Notes: generated by a model from the letters alone, not told the origin. A stretch of 64,000 nucleotides of DNA from Verrucomicrobiaceae bacterium (GCA_947458455.1 CANGYJ010000001.1:496001-560000); one strand, 5' to 3'. Positions 53,354 through 62,518 are shown, counted from the first letter of the stretch. Program-made: numbers and translations.

Positions 53354-54538
53354 TCACGCGAGTTTCGGCGAAAGACCTCCAAGCCGCTCGCTCCAGTCCA
53401 CTTTCGCGGTGAGGGCCATGAGCACGGCGAGGGTTGAAATGCCGCCAAGCGTGAGGGTGAGACCGGTGAGGCCTTTGAAGAAGAAACTGGCGCTGAAGAG
53501 CACCATGTAGGCAAACTGCGCCGGAAGGGCGATGCGGAACATGAACTCGTCTGCGGCGGCACGCAGGTAACCGCTCACCAGCGCCAGCGACACGACGGCG
53601 GCGATGGCAAAGCTAGCATACACCGGGAAGATATCGAGCATGTAGCTGAAGAGCAGCGGGAAGGCAAAGAAGCCACCGGCGAGGAAAACGTAATTCACCG
53701 GGTGAAGACGGATGCCACGCACGATGACGGTGATGACCAGCACACCAAAGAACAGCAGCAGCGAAAGCGGCGACCAGAAGGCAATCTGAGCGGCGACGGG
53801 GCCAGCATTCAACTCACGCGGCATGTCGATGGCGATGCCGGGAGCGGAGATGGCGTCGTCATACTTCCAGATGAACTTCATCCCCTTCCCTGCGAGGTCA
53901 CGATCGGTCGGCGAGCTGACGGGGAAGTTCACGTCGGTGAAATCGGTGGTCAGGGTGAGCTGAAAATCGCGGATGCGACTGGCATCGGCAAAGGCATAGC
54001 GCCAGGAATCGGTGCCACGGCACTCGTAGCTGATTTTCACGGGCACAGACTGGCCGGGAGCGAGTTCCACGTTTTCGGTCATGATGCCCTGCTCCGGCGT
54101 GACGAGCGATTTGTGGGCCTTCTCGCCCTCGCCGATCACAAAGCTGACCTTGTCGAGCATGCTTTTGGTGGTCGGCAATTCGAGATCAATGTGCAGCGTT
54201 TGCGTGATGGTGGTGTCATTCTTGAAGGTGTAACCGCCATCAAAGATCGTGCCGTAGGTCCGCTGCCAAAAGAGGCCCATTTTCACCGGCTGGTAGTTGA
54301 GCGACACCTTCACGTCGCTCGTGGCCGGTTGGAGCAGGACACGATTGCCGTCGCTGGCTTTGTAACTGGCGGTGGGATGCTTTTGCACAAGGTTGGGGCC
54401 CCAGCGGTCATGCACGCCATCGGTGGTGATGTCACGGATGTGAGCAGTGCGGGTGGTGATCGTGCCGCCAAGGAACAACCAAGCAAAGGAGGTGACGACG
54501 AAGATGATGGCGATGCAGATGAGGTGGCTGGTTTTCAT
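53354..54538 (-). CDS. CreD-like inner membrane protein
   Basis: The 394-residue protein starts at MKTSHLICIAIIFVVTSFAW (54538). An N-terminal span is followed by a large periplasmic region with VQKHPTASYKASDGNRVLLQ and SLNYQPVKMGLFWQRTYGTIF, then several C-terminal spans. The span region RGIRLHPVNYVFLAGGFFAF and the end TLGGISTLAVLMALTAKVDW are strongly CreD-like. CreD is an inner membrane protein of the Cre regulon linked to envelope stress and colicin or beta-lactam tolerance. Repeats lie just upstream of the start. Confidence 0.83.
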   Translation of the reverse strand: MKTSHLICIAIIFVVTSFAWLFLGGTITTRTAHIRDITTDGVHDRWGPNLVQKHPTASYKASDGNRVLLQPATSDVKVSLNYQPVKMGLFWQRTYGTIFDGGYTFKNDTTITQTLHIDLELPTTKSMLDKVSFVIGEGEKAHKSLVTPEQGIMTENVELAPGQSVPVKISYECRGTDSWRYAFADASRIRDFQLTLTTDFTDVNFPVSSPTDRDLAGKGMKFIWKYDDAISAPGIAIDMPRELNAGPVAAQIAFWSPLSLLLFFGVLVITVIVRGIRLHPVNYVFLAGGFFAFPLLFSYMLDIFPVYASFAIAAVVSLALVSGYLRAAADEFMFRIALPAQFAYMVLFSASFFFKGLTGLTLTLGGISTLAVLMALTAKVDWSERLGGLSPKLA

Positions 54539-54571
54539 GGAGTGATGGAAGAGTGGAGTGGTGGTGGGCGG

Positions 54572-54633
54572 CAAGGAGCGGGACTTGCCAAGTCCCGTGA
54601 GAAAGCCCGGCACTTGGCAAGTGCCGCTCCTTG
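54572..54633. repeat. Cloverleaf-type palindromic repeat
   Basis: An outer stem CAAGGAGC (54572-54579)/GCTCCTTG (54626-54633) encloses two perfect hairpins, GGGACTTGCCAAGTCCC (54580-54596) and GGCACTTGGCAAGTGCC (54609-54625), with a 12-base linker. It lies just upstream of the CreD-like start. Confidence 0.75.
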
Positions 54634-54645
54634 ATGGTTGAATGT

Positions 54646-55764
54646 TCAGCGTTGGATGTTGGGCGTTTGCTTGCGGTAGCTGACGCGTGCCTGGGGTTGT
54701 TGGTCGCGGCAGAGGGATTTGCGGAGGTGGAGGCCGGGTTTGGCGTCGGCAGCGGGAGGGAGGGTTTCGATGTTGCCGATGGCGGTGGTGTCGAAGCCGG
54801 TGGGTAGTTGCACCTGCCAGTCGATCTGCTTTGCAAAGAGCGGTGTCTGCGGCAGGGCGAGATTGATCTCGCCTTCGGTGGGTTGAAGGGCGGGCAGCGT
54901 GCTGGTGAAGGAGAGTTCGATCTTCGATTCGCTGCCGTCGGTGGATGGATCATTAAGCGGGATCTCAAGCTGTGTGCCGTTTTGCACGGCGGGGCGGATG
55001 AGTTCGTCATTCACGCGGCATTGAAGAAGCTGCGAGGACTCCGGCAGCGTGACGAGGATGCGTAGCGGGGGATCATGACGAACGAGCGGCGCGCCCTCGG
55101 TGAGCACCGCTCCATCGCGAACGACCTGCGTGGCATAGGTGGCGGAGGTGAGGATGGCTTCATCGGCCAGCGGCGTGAGCTCCTTCTTCGCATCCACCAA
55201 GGTTATCGTAACCTCACCGCCGCTCGCAGGCAGCGCATGGCGACCGTTTTGCCGAATGATCGTGCCGCTCGAAAGACGCAAAACATGATTTTCGGGCAAT
55301 GAAGCCACTTCGAGGGCCGCGACGGCACTCGGAGCCAGATGAAGCGTTTGCGGCCAAACGGCCGGAAAGGTCAGTTTGAGGCTCATGAAGCCGGGTTGAT
55401 CCGTGAGGAGGCAAAGTGGGTCGTTTTGCACCACCACGCGGGCATCGGCGGGATCAATGCTCACGGCTCCCGTCGAGGCTCCGGCAAGCGGAATGGCCTG
55501 CCAACCTTCCGCGAAGCTCTGCGCCTGCATCTCAGCGATGATTTCGCCCGTTTTCGCCTCTAGCCGATACACGGCGGAAAGCAGTGAGGCAGGTACGGGC
55601 GGGGGCGCTTTGACCTTCACCTCCGCAGCGGGTTGGGTGGCGGCGAGGAGGCGTTTGAGCTCGGCGTAACTGATGCGGACTTCGCTTTCGTCGAGTTTGG
55701 TTTGAGCCGTGGCGGCAGTGGAGGCCAGCACGACTCCCAGCAGGGAGAGGAGGATGATTTTCAT
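54646..55764 (-). CDS. Secreted protein of unknown function
   Basis: The 372-residue protein starts at MKIILLSLLGVVLASTAATA (55764) with a signal peptide cleaved near ATA-QT. It has beta-rich segments (SFAEGWQAIPLAGASTGAVS, VTLPESSQLLQCRVNDELIR, INLALPQTPLFAKQIDWQVQ) and no recognised enzyme motif. It ends 107 bp before the CreD-like gene on the same strand, so it may be in that operon. It is divergent from the TIM-barrel gene. Function unknown. Confidence 0.7.
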   Translation of the reverse strand: MKIILLSLLGVVLASTAATAQTKLDESEVRISYAELKRLLAATQPAAEVKVKAPPPVPASLLSAVYRLEAKTGEIIAEMQAQSFAEGWQAIPLAGASTGAVSIDPADARVVVQNDPLCLLTDQPGFMSLKLTFPAVWPQTLHLAPSAVAALEVASLPENHVLRLSSGTIIRQNGRHALPASGGEVTITLVDAKKELTPLADEAILTSATYATQVVRDGAVLTEGAPLVRHDPPLRILVTLPESSQLLQCRVNDELIRPAVQNGTQLEIPLNDPSTDGSESKIELSFTSTLPALQPTEGEINLALPQTPLFAKQIDWQVQLPTGFDTTAIGNIETLPPAADAKPGLHLRKSLCRDQQPQARVSYRKQTPNIQR

Positions 55765-55938
55765 CGGCCCCATGCTGTCGGGGCCCCGTGAAACCTTGTT
55801 GAACCGGGCATGGAATGACGATGGAAAGGCATTTCACGCAGCCGAAGGCTTTCGTGGCTGAAATGACGCACTTTTTTGGTGCGTTCCGAGAAGCAGCCGC
55901 TAGCCTCGCGGCCTCATTTCTCAACCCACCTACTACTC

Positions 55939-56967
55939 ATGAGCAAATCCGCCCCCAAACTTCACAACGCAATGTGGCCAGGTCTCGTCGGCAAAGGCGA
56001 CGGCGAAGGCCAAGAACCCGCCATCAGCCTCGAGCGCATGCTCGACCTCACCGCCGCCGCGAATGTGAACGGCCAGAAGTTTGAAGGCATCGACTACTTC
56101 CTCTTCCTCCCGCACACCGATCCGAACGCCAGCGACGACGAGATCAAAAAGATCGCCGATCAGATCGCCAGCCGCGGTTTCTCCGTCGGCTCCCTCGTGG
56201 CTCCTGTGTGGCCCGGCACCGTGGGTGACAGCGCCATGGGCGATGACGCCCAACAAGCGAAGTTCCTCGACGCCGTGAAGATGGCCTGCCGCATCGCGAA
56301 GGTCTTCAACAGCACCGGCATCCGCAAATACGGCTGCATCCGCATCGACTCCGCTGAGTTCGGCATCGCCAAGTGGAAGGAAAACCCGAAGGCCAACACC
56401 GCCCGCATCGTGGACACCTTCAAAAAAGCCGCCGCCATCGCCAAAGACCACGGCGAGCGCCTCGCTGCCGAAGGCGAAATTTGCTGGGCTGGCATGCACT
56501 CCTGGAAGGACATGCTCGACGTCCTCGAAGGCGTGGGCATGCCAGAAGCTCTCGGCTTCCAGGCCGACCTCGCCCACACCTACCTCTACACGCTCGGCTA
56601 CAACGCTCCTGAGCATGCCCTCGTCAAAGAAGGCTACTCCGACGCCGAATTCTGGGCCGCCTACGAGAAGATGACCGATGCCCTCCGGCCCTGGACCATC
56701 GACTTCCACGTCGCCCAGAACGATGGCACCGTCCACGGTGCCGGCAGCCACGACAAGACCGGCAAGCACTGCCGCGCCGACGATCCCAATGGCAAGCTCG
56801 ACGTCGTCAAGGCCTCCGGCTACTGGCTCAAGGATGCCGCCGCTCGTGGCATCCAGCACATCTGCTGGGATGGCTGTATGTTCCCGAACGCCGTGCTCGA
56901 AACCCCCGGCACCTGGAACACCATCCTCGACACCATGATGAAGGTACGTGACGCCCACGGCTGGTGA
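55939..56967 (+). CDS. Sugar phosphate isomerase/epimerase-like TIM-barrel protein
   Basis: The 342-residue protein starts at [20 protein letters not shown] (55939). It has the AP-endonuclease-2-like TIM barrel pattern: [57 protein letters not shown]-like and [13 protein letters not shown], then [20 protein letters not shown]. Glu, His and Asp residues in these blocks are probable metal ligands. It is common in Verrucomicrobia near sugar metabolism. Substrate unknown. A bidirectional terminator follows. Confidence 0.85.
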   Translation: MSKSAPKLHNAMWPGLVGKGDGEGQEPAISLERMLDLTAAANVNGQKFEGIDYFLFLPHTDPNASDDEIKKIADQIASRGFSVGSLVAPVWPGTVGDSAMGDDAQQAKFLDAVKMACRIAKVFNSTGIRKYGCIRIDSAEFGIAKWKENPKANTARIVDTFKKAAAIAKDHGERLAAEGEICWAGMHSWKDMLDVLEGVGMPEALGFQADLAHTYLYTLGYNAPEHALVKEGYSDAEFWAAYEKMTDALRPWTIDFHVAQNDGTVHGAGSHDKTGKHCRADDPNGKLDVVKASGYWLKDAAARGIQHICWDGCMFPNAVLETPGTWNTILDTMMKVRDAHGW

Positions 56968-56994
56968 TCGCCGCTTCTCGATTGAACGCAAAAA

Positions 56995-57025
56995 CGCCGC
57001 AGAGTTTCCTCTGCGGTGTTTTTTT
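56995..57025. terminator. Bidirectional intrinsic terminator between convergent genes
   Basis: Stem CGCCGCAGAG (56995-57004)/CTCTGCGGTG (57009-57018), loop TTTC. It is followed by TTTTTTT on the plus strand and by TTTTT on the minus strand, so it can stop both the isomerase transcript and the citramalate synthase transcript. Confidence 0.9.
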
Positions 57026-57034
57026 GTTGGCTGC

Positions 57035-58600
57035 TTACGCCGCCTGCTTGCTCAGGAAATACTCGATGCCATCGACGAGGGCTTTCCAGCTCGCGTCGAT
57101 GATGTTGTAGCTCACGCCGACAGTGCTCCAGGTGGCATTGCCATCGGTGCTGGTGATGAGGACGCGAGTCTTGGCGGCGGTGCCGCTGCTGCTGTCGATG
57201 ATGCGCACCTTGTAATCGGCGAGACGCATTCGTTGGATGGCGGGATACGCGGGGATGAGGGCTTTGCGAAGGGCATTGTCGAGGGCGTTCACCGGGCCGT
57301 CCCCTTCATCTACGGTGTAAACAAGCTGGCCGTTGACGTCGATCTTGATGGTGGCCTCACAGCTTTCAAAGCCGTGCTCGCCACCACGGAAACGGTGGGT
57401 GCTGTGGTACTCGTGAAGTGAAAATGCAGGCGTGTATTGACGGAGCTGCTTGCGGATGAGCATCTCGAAGGAGGCCTCGGCGGCTTCGAATTCGCAGCCT
57501 TCGCTTTCGAGGCGTTTCACCTCGGCGAGGATGCTCTGCACCTTGGGATCGCCCTTGGCAAATTTGAATCCCATGCCTTCCGCCTTCACGAGGACGTTCG
57601 ACTGGCCGGACATGTCTGAGATAGTGATGATGCGCTCATTGCCGACGAGGGTGGGATCGACGTGCTCATAAGTGCGAGCGAGCTTTTGCACCGCGTGAAC
57701 GTGCAGGCCGCCTTTGTGCGTGAAAGCGGCGAGGCCGACGTAAGGCGCACGAATGTCATGCGGCACATTGGCGAGTTCATCCACGAAATGGGCGAGCTCG
57801 CGGAGGTGCGTCAGATCAATGCCGAGCAGGATGCCCATCTTGATCTGGAGGTTCGGCATGATGGTGACGAGGTTGCAGTTCCCGACGCGTTCACCGTAGC
57901 CATTGATGGTGCCTTGCACCTGGCAGGCTCCCGCACGCACAGCAGCGAGTGCATTGGCCACGCCGACGCCGCCGTCGTTATGCGTGTGAATGCCCACGGG
58001 CTTGCCGAGATGGGCGATGGCCTTCTTCGTGACCTCTTCGACGAATTCCGGCAAGGCTCCGCCATTCGTTTCGCAGAGCACCACGAGGTCTGCGCCGGCA
58101 TCGGAAGCGGCTTTGATGGTCTTGAGCGAGTAATCGGGATCTTCGCGGAAGCTGTCGAAGAAGTGCTCGGCATCATACAGCACCTCGCGACCGTGCTTTT
58201 TGAGGTAAGCAACCGTATCCGCGATCATCGCGAGGTTTTCCTCCAAAGTGACCTGGAAGACTTCCGTGACATGCAGCGGCCAGGTTTTGCCCACGATGGT
58301 CACGGCGGGCGTTTTCGCATCCAGAAGCATTTTGACCTGCGGATCGTCCTCGACCTTCATTTTCCCACGGCGGGTCATGCCAAAGGCGGTGATCCGGGCG
58401 GTTTTCCAGGTGCGCTTCGCGGCTTCTTCAAAGAAAGCGGCGTCCTTGGGGTTTGAGCCGGGCCAGCCACCTTCGATGTAGTGAACACCGAATTCATCGA
58501 GCTTTTCGGCCACGCGGATTTTATCGAGGGTGCTGAAGGAGATGCCGGTGCCCTGGGTGCCGTCACGGAGGGTGGTGTCGTAGATGGTAACTGGTGTCAT
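57035..58600 (-). CDS. cimA: Citramalate synthase
   Basis: The 521-residue protein starts at MTPVTIYDTTLRDGTQGTGI (58600). It condenses pyruvate and acetyl-CoA to (R)-citramalate, the first step of the threonine-independent isoleucine route. The catalytic DTTLRDGTQG is at the N-terminus, the metal-binding HTHNDGGVGVAN follows, and the end matches the LeuA-type regulatory domain (FRGGEHGFESCEATIKIDVN). The GTGISFS run and the length favour citramalate over isopropylmalate synthase. The 5' region holds a leader ORF and stems suggesting attenuation. Confidence 0.92.
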   Translation of the reverse strand: MTPVTIYDTTLRDGTQGTGISFSTLDKIRVAEKLDEFGVHYIEGGWPGSNPKDAAFFEEAAKRTWKTARITAFGMTRRGKMKVEDDPQVKMLLDAKTPAVTIVGKTWPLHVTEVFQVTLEENLAMIADTVAYLKKHGREVLYDAEHFFDSFREDPDYSLKTIKAASDAGADLVVLCETNGGALPEFVEEVTKKAIAHLGKPVGIHTHNDGGVGVANALAAVRAGACQVQGTINGYGERVGNCNLVTIMPNLQIKMGILLGIDLTHLRELAHFVDELANVPHDIRAPYVGLAAFTHKGGLHVHAVQKLARTYEHVDPTLVGNERIITISDMSGQSNVLVKAEGMGFKFAKGDPKVQSILAEVKRLESEGCEFEAAEASFEMLIRKQLRQYTPAFSLHEYHSTHRFRGGEHGFESCEATIKIDVNGQLVYTVDEGDGPVNALDNALRKALIPAYPAIQRMRLADYKVRIIDSSSGTAAKTRVLITSTDGNATWSTVGVSYNIIDASWKALVDGIEYFLSKQAA

Positions 58601-58638
58601 TTGAATCAAAGAAAGGAGGTGGTGCCGATGGCCCTGGC

Positions 58639-58792
58639 AAAAGGGGAGAGTGCAACGCCCCTGGTGCATCATCCGGCCATCGTGCGGGAAGGTCACCAGA
58701 TCAAAACGAAACGGACTCTCCCGGCTGCGTTACGCGCTGAGGAGTCCGCTGATAATTCGGATGATCTGGAGGCTGGTGGAAGGCATTCCCAT
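58639..58792 (-). promoter_or_regulatory. Attenuator-like leader of cimA
   Basis: A leader ORF (58792 to 58730) encodes 20 residues with four Ile and three Leu codons. Antiterminator-like stem CGGACTC (58748-58742)/GAGTCCG (58718-58712) and terminator-like stem GGGAGAGT (58722-58715)/ACTCTCCC (58651-58644), followed by CTTTT, share bases and exclude each other. The 5' arm of the first stem lies in the leader codons Ser15 to Leu17, just after the last Ile codons. Confidence 0.6.
58730..58792 (-). CDS. Putative Ile/Leu-rich leader peptide
   Basis: The frame reads MGMPSTSLQIIRIISGLLSA, 20 residues, then TAA. Ile residues are at 10, 11, 13 and 14, Leu at 8, 17 and 18. A start at Met3 (58786) is also possible. 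No strong Shine-Dalgarno sequence is visible. It is too short and too biased for a typical protein, and its place before cimA suggests a regulatory leader. Confidence 0.55.
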   Translation of the reverse strand: MGMPSTSLQIIRIISGLLSA

Positions 58793-58880
58793 GAACAGCG
58801 ATGATTTTAGACACCGTTCAAGCCGATGGCAAAGAGAAGTTTCCCGCCTGGAACCGAAGCGACCACTAAATGCCCGCGTC

Positions 58881-59273
58881 CTATTTTGAATCTTTCAGGT
58901 CAGAGATCGGAATGGCGACCCCATTGGGCTTATTTTGAAGCTCGTTCTTCTCTTCCGCCTTCTTTTTGGCGTCTTCGACCTTGGTAACAGCCTGGGCGGG
59001 CTGAGGGGCAGCTTCGTTGAAGCCATTGAGCATGACGGCCACGAGGGCGATCACGGCTGCGGCAGCAGCCAAGCCCCATTTGGGATTGAGGAAGGCTTCG
59101 AATTTATCACCGAGCATTTGGAGGAAGCGGTCCAAGCCGGACTGCTGCTGCGCGATGTCACGCTGGCGGCGGTGAAACACTTTGATGAAGCTATCCGTGA
59201 AGCCCTCACCGGGTGTTTCATGGCGCTTGAGGCGCATCAGCTTGCGAATGTCTTCGAACTCTTCGTCGTTCAT
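58881..59273 (-). CDS. Putative anti-sigma-factor-like membrane protein
   Basis: The 130-residue protein has a cytoplasmic N-terminus (MNDEEFEDIRKLMRLKRHET, then GFTDSFIKVFHRRQRD), one membrane span (WGLAAAAAVIALVAVMLNGF) and a short charged periplasmic tail. Its position 34 bp after a sigma factor gene suggests an anti-sigma role. A zinc-binding HxxxCxxC motif is absent, so it would not be a typical ZAS protein. The assignment is mostly by context. Confidence 0.6.
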   Translation of the reverse strand: MNDEEFEDIRKLMRLKRHETPGEGFTDSFIKVFHRRQRDIAQQQSGLDRFLQMLGDKFEAFLNPKWGLAAAAAVIALVAVMLNGFNEAAPQPAQAVTKVEDAKKKAEEKNELQNKPNGVAIPISDLKDSK

Positions 59274-59307
59274 GGCGTGGGTATCGTTGGTTATCGCGGG
59301 AGTAAGG

Positions 59308-59955
59308 TTATTTTACAAAGTCTTCGAGGTAGGCTTGTAACTGGCGGTGAGCGTAAAACAAGCGGGAGCGAACGGTGCCTTCGGAGACTCCTAGCATCCT
59401 GCTGATTTCGGCATGCTGGTGACCCTGAACGTCATACAGAGTCACCACCGTGCGGTGATCCACAGACAGCTTCATCATGGCTTCGTTCAGTCTTTTTTGC
59501 AGCTCATGGATGTTCACTTCGCGGCCCACACCGGTCTTTGCGGTGGTCACGGCGATAAAGTCTGGATCGTTCTCAATCCCTGTATCTACATCGTCCAGAC
59601 TTACCTTCATGTGACGCCCACGCTTCTTAATGTGATTAAGCGTCATGTTGACGGCGATGGAATAAATCCAGGTATAGAACGAGGATTTCCCCAGGAAGCG
59701 GCCCAGCGAGCGATAAGCCTTGGCAAAAACCTCCTGGAGTAGGTCTGCCGTGTCCTCGCGATTCGAGGTCATGTTATAGACGAGGCCGTAGAGCTTGTTG
59801 GTGTATTTACGGATGAGGTCGTCAAAGGCGCGGGTATCGCCATTTTGAGCGCGAGCCACAAGATCACGATCCTCGGCGGCGCTGCTTCCCGCGGGAGGTT
59901 CGGAAGGAATGGCGGGTGAGGCGGCTGAAGGTGCGCTGAGGGTGGATTCTTCCAT
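59308..59955 (-). CDS. ECF-type RNA polymerase sigma factor
   Basis: The 215-residue protein starts at MEESTLSAPSAASPAIPSEP (59955). Region 2 is DLVARAQNGDTRAFDDLIRK, KLYGLVYNMTSNREDTADLL, QEVFAKAYRSL, and FYTWIYSIAVNMTLNHIKKR; region 4 has VTLYDVQGHQHAEISRMLGV and SEGTVRSRLFYAHRQLQAYL. A long Ala/Ser/Pro-rich N-terminus is unusual. It directs transcription of stress or envelope genes. The membrane protein gene downstream is a likely anti-sigma factor. Confidence 0.92.
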   Translation of the reverse strand: MEESTLSAPSAASPAIPSEPPAGSSAAEDRDLVARAQNGDTRAFDDLIRKYTNKLYGLVYNMTSNREDTADLLQEVFAKAYRSLGRFLGKSSFYTWIYSIAVNMTLNHIKKRGRHMKVSLDDVDTGIENDPDFIAVTTAKTGVGREVNIHELQKRLNEAMMKLSVDHRTVVTLYDVQGHQHAEISRMLGVSEGTVRSRLFYAHRQLQAYLEDFVK

Positions 59956-60023
59956 GAGATGATCGAAGCAAAACAGGTTTACTCGGTGGCGACAAGGACT
60001 TCTTGCCGGGGCGAGCGTCAGGC

Positions 60024-60626
60024 CTACTGCCGGGCCAGCCAAAGATGATCAATGCAAATTTGGGACCAAGTTTCCAGTCGGTCGCGGCTCCCGTGGAGAT
60101 CCTCCAGCGTCTCAAAGCGAAGATCCTGAATGGCGTCCTCGTTCGATTTCACGTCATCGCTGGAGAGTTCAAAGAAATGCACCACACCGAGGTGAACGCT
60201 GCCAACCTCCGTCGAATCGTCATTGATGAGGCCGATCACACGTTGCGTGTACGTGCCACCGAGGACGAGTTCCTCGGCAATCTCACGTTCGACGCCGTTG
60301 TAATACATCGTCTCACCAAGGCTGTCCTGAGCGGCGTCGATGGGATTGATGTGACCACCAATGCCGATGGAGCGCTTCGCGACGAGGCGCTTCTCACCGG
60401 AACTGCCTCCACGTGTGTAAGTGAGGTAGCGGCCCGCGTGATGAAACACGGCATACGGGATGAGCTGCTTGTGCGAGGGATCATTTTCGGCAGCGGGACG
60501 CTCCATGAAATGGTTCGCGCCGGAGGCGAGCATGGCATGCAGATAACGATCCGCGTCCGGCTGGAAGCCTTGAAAGCTGCCGAGTTGATCCAGAAGGGCG
60601 CGGGTGATGACGAGGACGTGTTCCAT
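60024..60626 (-). CDS. NUDIX-like hydrolase
   Basis: The 200-residue protein starts at MEHVLVITRALLDQLGSFQG (60626); an ATG at 60644 is also in frame. It has GGHINPIDAAQDSLGETMYY and GVEREIAEELVLGG, where the REIAEEL resembles a NUDIX box (RExxEE), with a non-standard spacing before it. Family members hydrolyse nucleoside-diphosphate-linked compounds. It lies just after moeA on the same strand. Substrate unknown. Confidence 0.8.
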   Translation of the reverse strand: MEHVLVITRALLDQLGSFQGFQPDADRYLHAMLASGANHFMERPAAENDPSHKQLIPYAVFHHAGRYLTYTRGGSSGEKRLVAKRSIGIGGHINPIDAAQDSLGETMYYNGVEREIAEELVLGGTYTQRVIGLINDDSTEVGSVHLGVVHFFELSSDDVKSNEDAIQDLRFETLEDLHGSRDRLETWSQICIDHLWLARQ

Positions 60627-60672
60627 GATGAGGGCAGTGAGCATGGAGCGGCCCCAAAGTGGCGCAACTGTT

Positions 60673-61857
60673 TCAATCCAGCCGCCACACGGTGCCGCAG
60701 GCACCGGTCGCAATCGTTTCCCCAGCCTCCAGCCTCAGCAGGGCATCGGCGCGGGCCAACGCATGCAACGCGTGACTCTGCTGCATGCCGCTGGATTCAA
60801 AGCGGCCCTTCACCAATCGGCCCCGGATGTAGTGCGGGCGATCCCCGTCATTGCTCATCGACTCCGCGAGCGGCACCTGAAGCATCAGCGGCTCGATTTC
60901 AGCCTCGCAGGCTCCCATCAGGCGCAGCATGGCGGGACGAACAAAGAGCAAAAAGGCCACGAAGGACGAGACGGGATTGCCAGGCAGTCCGAAGACGAAA
61001 GCACGCGAACTTTTGGCAAAGAGGAAGGGCTTGCCGGGCTTCACTTTCACCCGCCACAGGTCCGGCTCGAGGCCGAGACGCTTGAGAGCGGGCTTCACCT
61101 GATCGTGATCACCCACCGAGACACCGCCGCTGAGGATCACGGCATCGTGCGAGGCCGTGAGACGTTCCAGACAGCTTGTCGTGGCCAGCAAATCATCGGC
61201 GCAGTGCTCCGTCGTGATGTCGGTGATACCCAGACGGCGCAGGAGGCCTGCTAGCATGATCGCATTCGAATTGTAAATCTGCCCCGCCGCCAGCGGACCA
61301 CTGCCAGGGGCGATCAATTCATCGCCCGTGCTCAAAACGGCCACCTTGGGTTTTCGCGTCACTTCGACCTCCACCAGCCCCTGCGAGGCCAAAAGGCCCA
61401 AACGAGCCGCTGTGAGCCTTTCGCCGCGTCGCAGCACGAATTGACCCGCGCAGACATCGGCCCCTGCTCGACGCACATTTTCACCTTTCACCACGCTTTC
61501 GTGGCAGCGAATGGCCTCGCCCTCGCGGCGCACATCTTCCTGCATGATAACGGCATCCGCTCCGGCAGGCAGCGGAGCACCCGTGAAGATACGAAGGCAG
61601 GTTCCCGGCTCGCAGACGAGCCCCAGATCAAGCCCCGCAGGCTGCTCGCCGATCACGGGCAGAGAATCGAGAGCTACATCCGCCGCCCGCAGCGCATAGC
61701 CATCCATGGAGGATTGGTCAAAACCGGGAATTGGCACGCGGGCGATCACATCACCGCCTGCGAAAGCATCGAGCGAATCTTGAAGCGGCCGCTTTTGAGC
61801 CTCCATCGGCTTCACCGCAGCCAGCACGCGTTGCAAAGCCTCGTGTTCGGAAATCAT
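60673..61857 (-). CDS. moeA: Molybdopterin molybdenumtransferase
   Basis: The 394-residue protein has the MoeA motifs: [67 protein letters not shown] and [20 protein letters not shown]. It inserts molybdate into adenylated molybdopterin. It overlaps the upstream lipoprotein gene by 4 bp (stop/start ATGA). No other moa/mob genes are in the window, so molybdoenzymes must be encoded elsewhere. Confidence 0.95.
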   Translation of the reverse strand: MISEHEALQRVLAAVKPMEAQKRPLQDSLDAFAGGDVIARVPIPGFDQSSMDGYALRAADVALDSLPVIGEQPAGLDLGLVCEPGTCLRIFTGAPLPAGADAVIMQEDVRREGEAIRCHESVVKGENVRRAGADVCAGQFVLRRGERLTAARLGLLASQGLVEVEVTRKPKVAVLSTGDELIAPGSGPLAAGQIYNSNAIMLAGLLRRLGITDITTEHCADDLLATTSCLERLTASHDAVILSGGVSVGDHDQVKPALKRLGLEPDLWRVKVKPGKPFLFAKSSRAFVFGLPGNPVSSFVAFLLFVRPAMLRLMGACEAEIEPLMLQVPLAESMSNDGDRPHYIRGRLVKGRFESSGMQQSHALHALARADALLRLEAGETIATGACGTVWRLD

Positions 61858-62411
61858 CGGATCTCTGGAAGTAAAGGGACTGTCTCCAGCGGCTTGGGCA
61901 GTGGAAGGTCTCCGCTGGTGGAAGGAGCAGGAGAAGAAGAGGCAGGCTTCGAGGGAAACTGGATCTCCGGGATGGGGGGTGGACGCTCACCAGGCATCTC
62001 AAACGCCGGTGCCGCCGACGCGGGCTGTGTCGTGGCTTCAACAGCCGGAGCCTCACTGGGTGGAGCAGGCAGTGTATCGGAATCGCGGATCTTTTGCAGC
62101 GCCAGGCTGCCGACGGAGGGCATGCCTTCCTGGATGTCCGCCGTGAGATAATTCCCCTTCCGCTCCGGCGTGACGACGAGCTTCGATTTCTGCCCGTTCG
62201 CATCGAGGCCGATCAAAACCGTGCCCGCATCCAGCGTGGGCCGGGCGTCGCAATTGATGAGTACATAGCTTTGCTCCGGGTTCACCATCTCGATCACGCC
62301 GATGAGCCGCGCCTGACCGGTGCGGTTATCCTTGGGGGGGGGCGTTTTCTTTTTCAGCAGACCACAGCCCGTGAGGGGCAGCAGCAGGCAGAGGAATAAA
62401 ATCAATCGCAT
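61854..62411 (-). CDS. Lipoprotein with Pro-rich C-terminus, function unknown
   Basis: The 185-residue protein starts at [20 protein letters not shown] (62411) with lipobox LTGC. The middle part has [20 protein letters not shown] and [20 protein letters not shown], a small beta domain. The last 80 residues are rich in Pro, Ser and Ala. The stop overlaps the moeA start by 4 bp, so translation is probably coupled. No family is recognised. Confidence 0.75.
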   Translation of the reverse strand: MRLILFLCLLLPLTGCGLLKKKTPPPKDNRTGQARLIGVIEMVNPEQSYVLINCDARPTLDAGTVLIGLDANGQKSKLVVTPERKGNYLTADIQEGMPSVGSLALQKIRDSDTLPAPPSEAPAVEATTQPASAAPAFEMPGERPPPIPEIQFPSKPASSSPAPSTSGDLPLPKPLETVPLLPEIR

Positions 62412-62518
62412 CCGCCGATGGAAGCGCACCCGCCGCTGGATGTCCAGCGTGGCACGCAGTCCCCCATGGTGGAAAAGTGCTTTCGCAATGCCCGGCCTCC
62501 GCCATACTCCGCCCCCCC

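Noticed and set aside
58609-58618. AAAGGAGGTG on the plus strand, a perfect Shine-Dalgarno match
   Set aside because: No plausible plus-strand gene follows; on the coding (minus) strand it reads CACCTCCTTT and cannot serve cimA.
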